A stretch of DNA of 64,000 nt, from NCBI RefSeq assembly GCF_002906155.1, contig NZ_MUJK01000009.1:155354-219353 (forward strand), written 5' to 3'. The position numbers were made by a program, and so were the translations under genes. The notes under the pieces are model-generated. The model had not been told where the DNA came from, made no database searches, and saw nothing but the letters and a program-made list of their open reading frames with translations. The DNA comes from Pseudomonas laurylsulfativorans (GTDB taxonomy: Bacteria > Pseudomonadota > Gammaproteobacteria > Pseudomonadales > Pseudomonadaceae). Numbering within the stretch: position 1 is the stretch's first letter; each line of letters starts with the position of its first letter. Of the stretch, positions 60,524-64,000 are shown one piece after another.

Positions 60524-61729
60524 ATGAAAACTCTCTGGCAACACTGTCACGTCGCAACCATGGCACAAGGCGTCTACTCGATCATCGAGGACGCGGCCAT
60601 CGTGACGTCAGGAGTGCACATTGAGTGGATCGGCCCGCGCGGTGAATTGCCGGCGGGCGAGTACTCGGCCGTCAATGATCTGAACGGGGCCTGGGTCACG
60701 CCAGGCCTGATCGACTGCCACACCCATACGGTGTTCGGCGGTAACCGCAGCGGCGAATTCGAAAAGCGCCTGCAAGGCGTCAGCTACGCGGAAATCGCCG
60801 CCAGCGGTGGCGGCATCGCCAGCACCGTGCGCGCCACCCGCGCGGCCAGCGAAGACGAGTTGTTCGCCAGTGCCGCCAAGCGTCTGAAAAGCCTGATGCG
60901 CGATGGTGTCACCAGCATCGAAATCAAGTCCGGCTACGGCCTGGACCTGGCCAACGAGCGCAAGATGCTGCGCGTGGCCCGTCGTCTCGGCGCCGAACTA
61001 CCGGTCAGCGTGCGCAGCACCTGCCTGGCGGCTCACGCCCTGCCGCCGGAATACGCCGATCGCGCCGATGACTACATCGATCATATCTGCGCCGACATGC
61101 TCCCGGCCCTGACCGCCGAAGGGCTGGTCGATGCCGTGGATGCGTTCTGCGAGTACCTGGCGTTCTCCCCGGCGCAAGTCGAGCGGGTGTTCATTACCGC
61201 CCAGGAACTGGGCTTGCCAGTGAAGCTGCATGCCGAGCAGTTGTCGTCGCTGCACGGCTCGAGCCTGGCGGCGCGTTACCACGCGTTGTCCGCCGATCAC
61301 CTGGAGTTCATGACCGAGGACGACGCCATCGCCATGGCCAAGTCCGGGACTGTCGCGGTGCTGTTGCCCGGTGCCTTTTACTTCCTGCGTGAAACCCAAT
61401 TGCCGCCAATGGACGCCTTGCGCAAGCACGAGGTGAAAATCGCCATCGCCAGCGACCTCAACCCGGGCACCTCGCCGGCACTGTCGCTGCGCCTGATGCT
61501 GAACATGGCTTGCACCTGCTTCCGCATGACCCCGGAAGAAGCCCTGGCCGGCGCGACGATTCACGCCGCTACTGCCTTGGGCATGGCCGACACCCATGGT
61601 TCGCTGGAGGTTGGCAAGGTCGCGGATTTCGTCGCCTGGCAAATCGATCGTCCGGCCGACCTCTGTTACTGGCTGGGCGGCGACCTGGAAAAACGCGTCG
61701 TGCGCCACGGCGTCGAATCAAGTCTGTAG
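60524..61729 (+). CDS. hutI: Imidazolonepropionase
   Basis: HutI opens the ring of imidazolone-5-propionate to give N-formimino-glutamate. The 401-residue amidohydrolase has the metal motif LIDCHTHTVFGGNRSGEFEK, KSGYGLD, KLHAEQLSSLHGS, ALSADHLEF and IASDLNPGTSP. A GGAGG site precedes the ATG. Its stop overlaps the hutG ribosome site. Confidence 0.97.
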   Translation: MKTLWQHCHVATMAQGVYSIIEDAAIVTSGVHIEWIGPRGELPAGEYSAVNDLNGAWVTPGLIDCHTHTVFGGNRSGEFEKRLQGVSYAEIAASGGGIASTVRATRAASEDELFASAAKRLKSLMRDGVTSIEIKSGYGLDLANERKMLRVARRLGAELPVSVRSTCLAAHALPPEYADRADDYIDHICADMLPALTAEGLVDAVDAFCEYLAFSPAQVERVFITAQELGLPVKLHAEQLSSLHGSSLAARYHALSADHLEFMTEDDAIAMAKSGTVAVLLPGAFYFLRETQLPPMDALRKHEVKIAIASDLNPGTSPALSLRLMLNMACTCFRMTPEEALAGATIHAATALGMADTHGSLEVGKVADFVAWQIDRPADLCYWLGGDLEKRVVRHGVESSL

Positions 61730-61739
61730 GAGATCTGTT

Positions 61740-62543
61740 GTGGATAAGGTTCTGAACTTCAAACAAGGTCGCGTACCGCTGCTGATCAGCATGCCCCATG
61801 CCGGTGTGCGGCTGACGCCTGCGGTTGAAGCCGGTTTGATCCCCCAGGCGAAAAGCCTGCCGGACACCGACTGGCACATCCCTCTGCTGTACGATTTTGC
61901 CGCCGAACTGGGGGCCAGCACCCTGGCCGCCGAATACTCGCGGTTCGTCATCGACCTGAACCGGCCGTCCGACGACAAACCCTTGTACGTGGGTGCGACC
62001 ACTGGCTTGTACCCGGCCACGCTGTTCGACGGCGTGCCGTTGTTCCGCGAAGGGCTGGAGCCTTCGAAAGAAGAGCGCGCGACCTGGCTAGAGCAGATCT
62101 GGACGCCGTACCACAGCACCTTGCAGCAGGAACTGGCGCGATTGAAGGCCGAGTTCGGCTACGCACTGCTGTTCGATGCGCACTCGATCCGCTCGCTGAT
62201 CCCGCACCTGTTCGACGGCAAGTTGCCGGACTTCAACCTCGGCACCTTCAACGGCGCCAGTTGCGATCCTCAATTGGCGACGCAACTCGAAGCGATCTGC
62301 GCGCGTCACGACAATTACACCCATGTGCTGAACGGACGCTTCAAGGGCGGCCACATCACCCGCCACTACGGCAACCCGGCCGAGAACATTCACGCTGTGC
62401 AACTGGAGCTGGGGCAGTGCACGTACATGGAAGAGTTCGAGCCGTTCCGCTATCGCCCGGATCTGGCGGAGCCGACGCGGGTGGTGCTCAAGGAGTTGCT
62501 GCAAGGGTTGTTGGCCTGGGGTGAGAAACACTACGGGCATTAA
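61740..62543 (+). CDS. hutG: N-formylglutamate deformylase
   Basis: HutG hydrolyses N-formyl-glutamate to glutamate and formate, completing the pathway with HutF. The 267 residues include LISMPHAGVRLTPA, the metal-binding DTDWH, LFDAHSIRSLIPH, FKGGHITRHYGNP and ELGQCTYMEE. GTG at 61740 follows AGGAG by about seven bases and gives the family length; the frame from 61596 overlaps hutI and is rejected. Confidence 0.95.
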   Translation: MDKVLNFKQGRVPLLISMPHAGVRLTPAVEAGLIPQAKSLPDTDWHIPLLYDFAAELGASTLAAEYSRFVIDLNRPSDDKPLYVGATTGLYPATLFDGVPLFREGLEPSKEERATWLEQIWTPYHSTLQQELARLKAEFGYALLFDAHSIRSLIPHLFDGKLPDFNLGTFNGASCDPQLATQLEAICARHDNYTHVLNGRFKGGHITRHYGNPAENIHAVQLELGQCTYMEEFEPFRYRPDLAEPTRVVLKELLQGLLAWGEKHYGH

Positions 62544-62559
62544 GGCTTGGTGCGGTCTC

Positions 62560-62658
62560 TGTAGGAGCGAGCTTGCTCGCGAAAAACCAGAGAATGTCGC
62601 GGGGTGTCTGACTGGGCGCGTTACCGTTCACGACCATCGCGAGCAAGCTCGCTCCTAC
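62560..62658. repeat. REP pair, GCGAGC/GCTCGC type
   Basis: TGTAGGAGCGAGCTTGCTCG and its exact complement face each other after hutG. The rest of the gap to 62816 shows no gene. Confidence 0.92.
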
Positions 62659-62807
62659 ATCTATGGTTACCCCCTTTTCTGCAATACTGTATTTGATGCG
62701 TGTTTGGCTTGCTTTCATCTATCCGGCGTCTGAGTGGGGGTGTCGCCCCGCGCCTCGATGAGAATCGATGCCCAACGACCCTAATTAGTTGAACGGCCTT
62801 ACAGCCG

Positions 62808-62816
62808 TGTAGGAGC
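62808..62816 (+). repeat. Truncated REP at the insertion sequence boundary
   Basis: TGTAGGAGC is the first nine bases of a REP core; the expected GAGC or TGGC continuation is replaced by CCAGGGTTG. This suggests that the insertion sequence begins just after 62816. Confidence 0.6.
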
Positions 62817-64000
62817 CCAGGGTTGTCGTCAGGCCGGTTGGCCGTTCACGTCATCAGTTATCCAGCATCGCAAAACCAGGTGGGTGGTGCTCGGGTGACA
62901 GCGGGGTCAGGCGTTCATCGCGGCTGGCCCCGCATCGAATTCAGTGTGGTGTGCGGCTATCGCCCAGGCGATTCTTGCCAGCTTGTTGGCCAGTGCGCAG
63001 ACCACGAGATTGGAGTGATGGCGGGAAGCTAATAGTTGGCGGACCCAGTCCGCCAAGGCGCCTTTCTGTCGTTCCAGTTGTATCAAGTACACACGGGCGC
63101 ACTGGATGAGCAGGCGCCTCTGATTTCGATCGCCGCGTTTACTGATGCCGAGCAACACGGTTTTATCGCCCGTACCGTGCTGTTTGGGTACCAGCCCGAT
63201 CGACGCCGCATAGCCTCGGCCGCATTTGAACTGTTTGCCATCGCCCAACTCGGCAGCCAAGGCGCTGGAGGTGATCGGGCCGACACACGGCATGGTCATC
63301 AAACGAGCCGCCAGATCATCTTCAGCTGCTTGGCATTCCACCTCCTTGTCCAGCGCTTTGACCTTCCCATCCAGATAGTTGAAGTGCTCATGCAACCCCA
63401 TCAGAATTTTTTTGATGGAGCCGGAAAATGAACTCATCTCAAGCAATGCTGGAAGCTCTTTGATGGATTTGAAGCCGGGAGCCAGGCTGATACCCACCTC
63501 CAGCAGGGCTGCGTGAATCCGATTGACGGTGGCGGTACGGTCTTTGATGAACGACTCACGAACCGAATTGAGCATCGCCAGCGCCTGCTGAGCCTGGGTT
63601 TTGGGGTGCACGAAGCGCATTGTGGGCCGGGTCGCCGCCTCGCAGATCGCTTCGGCATCAGCGAAGTCGTTTTTGTTGCTCTTCACGTAAGGGCGTACCA
63701 GATGTGGCGCAATAAGCTTGGGCGTATGCCCCAGCTTGGCGACTTCCTGCGCCATGAAATGGGCGCCGCCACAGGCTTCCATCACGACGGTGCAGGGTTC
63801 CAGTTTCGCCAGATATTGGGTGAGTGCTGCGCGCGTAAACTTTCTGCGGTGAACCTCGTGGCCGCGATCATCTTGAGCATGAAGATGAAAGGAATGTTTT
63901 CCGAGGTCGATGGCGGCAATAGCTACGTTGTTCATGGCAATGATCTCCGATGAGCCCTCTGTGAAAGCTTAGTGGGCGATCACAGGGGGCAGCGGGGGGG
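62817..64000 (-). mobile_element. IS110-family insertion sequence (right end outside the window)
   Basis: The element carries one DEDD transposase gene and about 90 bp of non-coding sequence on its left. The left boundary is proposed from the broken REP; the right end is beyond the window. IS110 elements lack terminal inverted repeats and usually duplications, and use a structured non-coding (bridge) RNA to choose the target. REP insertion is known for Pseudomonas IS110 members such as ISPpu9 and ISPpu10. Confidence 0.75.
62907..63935 (-). CDS. IS110-family transposase
   Basis: This 342-residue transposase has the RuvC-like DEDD domain: Asp in AAIDLGKHSFHLHAQDDRG, Glu in TVVMEACGGAHFMAQEVA, and Asp pair in SNKNDFADAEAICEA. 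The C-terminal transposase_20 domain follows (MPCVGPITSSALAAELGD, YAASIGLVPKQHGTGDKTVL), with the catalytic Ser in the SIGL block. GGAG lies nine bases before the ATG. The frame looks intact, so the element may be active. Confidence 0.92.
   Translation of the reverse strand: MNNVAIAAIDLGKHSFHLHAQDDRGHEVHRRKFTRAALTQYLAKLEPCTVVMEACGGAHFMAQEVAKLGHTPKLIAPHLVRPYVKSNKNDFADAEAICEAATRPTMRFVHPKTQAQQALAMLNSVRESFIKDRTATVNRIHAALLEVGISLAPGFKSIKELPALLEMSSFSGSIKKILMGLHEHFNYLDGKVKALDKEVECQAAEDDLAARLMTMPCVGPITSSALAAELGDGKQFKCGRGYAASIGLVPKQHGTGDKTVLLGISKRGDRNQRRLLIQCARVYLIQLERQKGALADWVRQLLASRHHSNLVVCALANKLARIAWAIAAHHTEFDAGPAAMNA

Noticed and set aside
59067..60566. Minus-strand frame (499 codons) opposite hutT
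   Set aside because: Antisense to a permease; His/Asp/Arg-rich and without domains.

Overview
The window looks like a chromosomal segment of a fluorescens-group Pseudomonas. The evidence is the moderately high GC content, the gene orders (asmA-mutY-yggX; hisB-hisH-DUF2164-hisA-hisF; gpmI/envC/ctpA/polysaccharide deacetylase; glnA-DUF4124-ntrBC; a long hut cluster) and many paired REP elements of two core types (GGAGCTGGCTTGCCAGC-like and GGGAGCGAGCCTGCTCGC-like) between genes. Species assignment is inference; no rRNA is present.

Layout. 1-4.6 kb: two tandem minus-strand RTX calcium-binding secreted proteins that share near-identical 157-residue modules; the downstream one runs off the left edge. 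4.9-9.2 kb: tRNA-Phe(GAA) with its own promoter and terminator, the asmA-mutY-yggX operon and a PanZ-like acetyltransferase. 9.4-15.2 kb: an oxalate/formate-type transporter, the histidine-biosynthesis genes hisBH, a DUF2164 gene, hisAF, and a periplasmic solute-binding protein. 15.3-22 kb: envelope genes (gpmI, envC, ctpA, polysaccharide deacetylase) on the minus strand, then a rhodanese-like protein, grxC and secB. 22-30.9 kb: trmL, then the nitrogen control region (ntrC, ntrB, two DUF4124 genes, glnA) with a sigma-54 promoter and NtrC-like sites, then thiI. 31-46 kb: typA, a YkgJ-type protein, glgP, a DUF2339/DUF3999 pair, fbp, DUF924, an amino-acid-type chemoreceptor and two lipoproteins. 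46.1-62.5 kb: the histidine-utilisation cluster: hutF, hutC, hutD, a chemoreceptor, hutU, an ABC importer (hutXWV), two ammonia-lyase genes, hutT, hutI and hutG. 62.8 kb to the right edge: an IS110-family element apparently inserted in a REP.

How the genes work together. The hut cluster encodes histidine import (ABC system and permease), deamination (hutH2), urocanate hydration (hutU), imidazolonepropionate hydrolysis (hutI) and the two-step formylglutamate branch (hutF, hutG) to glutamate. HutC-type operators (TGTA-N2-TACA) lie between hutF and hutC and over the predicted start site of a sigma-54 promoter at hutU. The ammonia from histidine feeds glutamine synthetase, whose gene and nitrogen regulators lie in the same window.

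Most notable observation: the upstream ammonia-lyase homologue (55815-57338) lacks exactly the Ala-Ser-Gly triad that forms the MIO cofactor, and has lost two other active-site residues, while most of the fold and several other active-site residues are kept. It is intact and sits inside the hut cluster, so it is a candidate for a repurposed protein. Otherwise most of the window is ordinary core genome.
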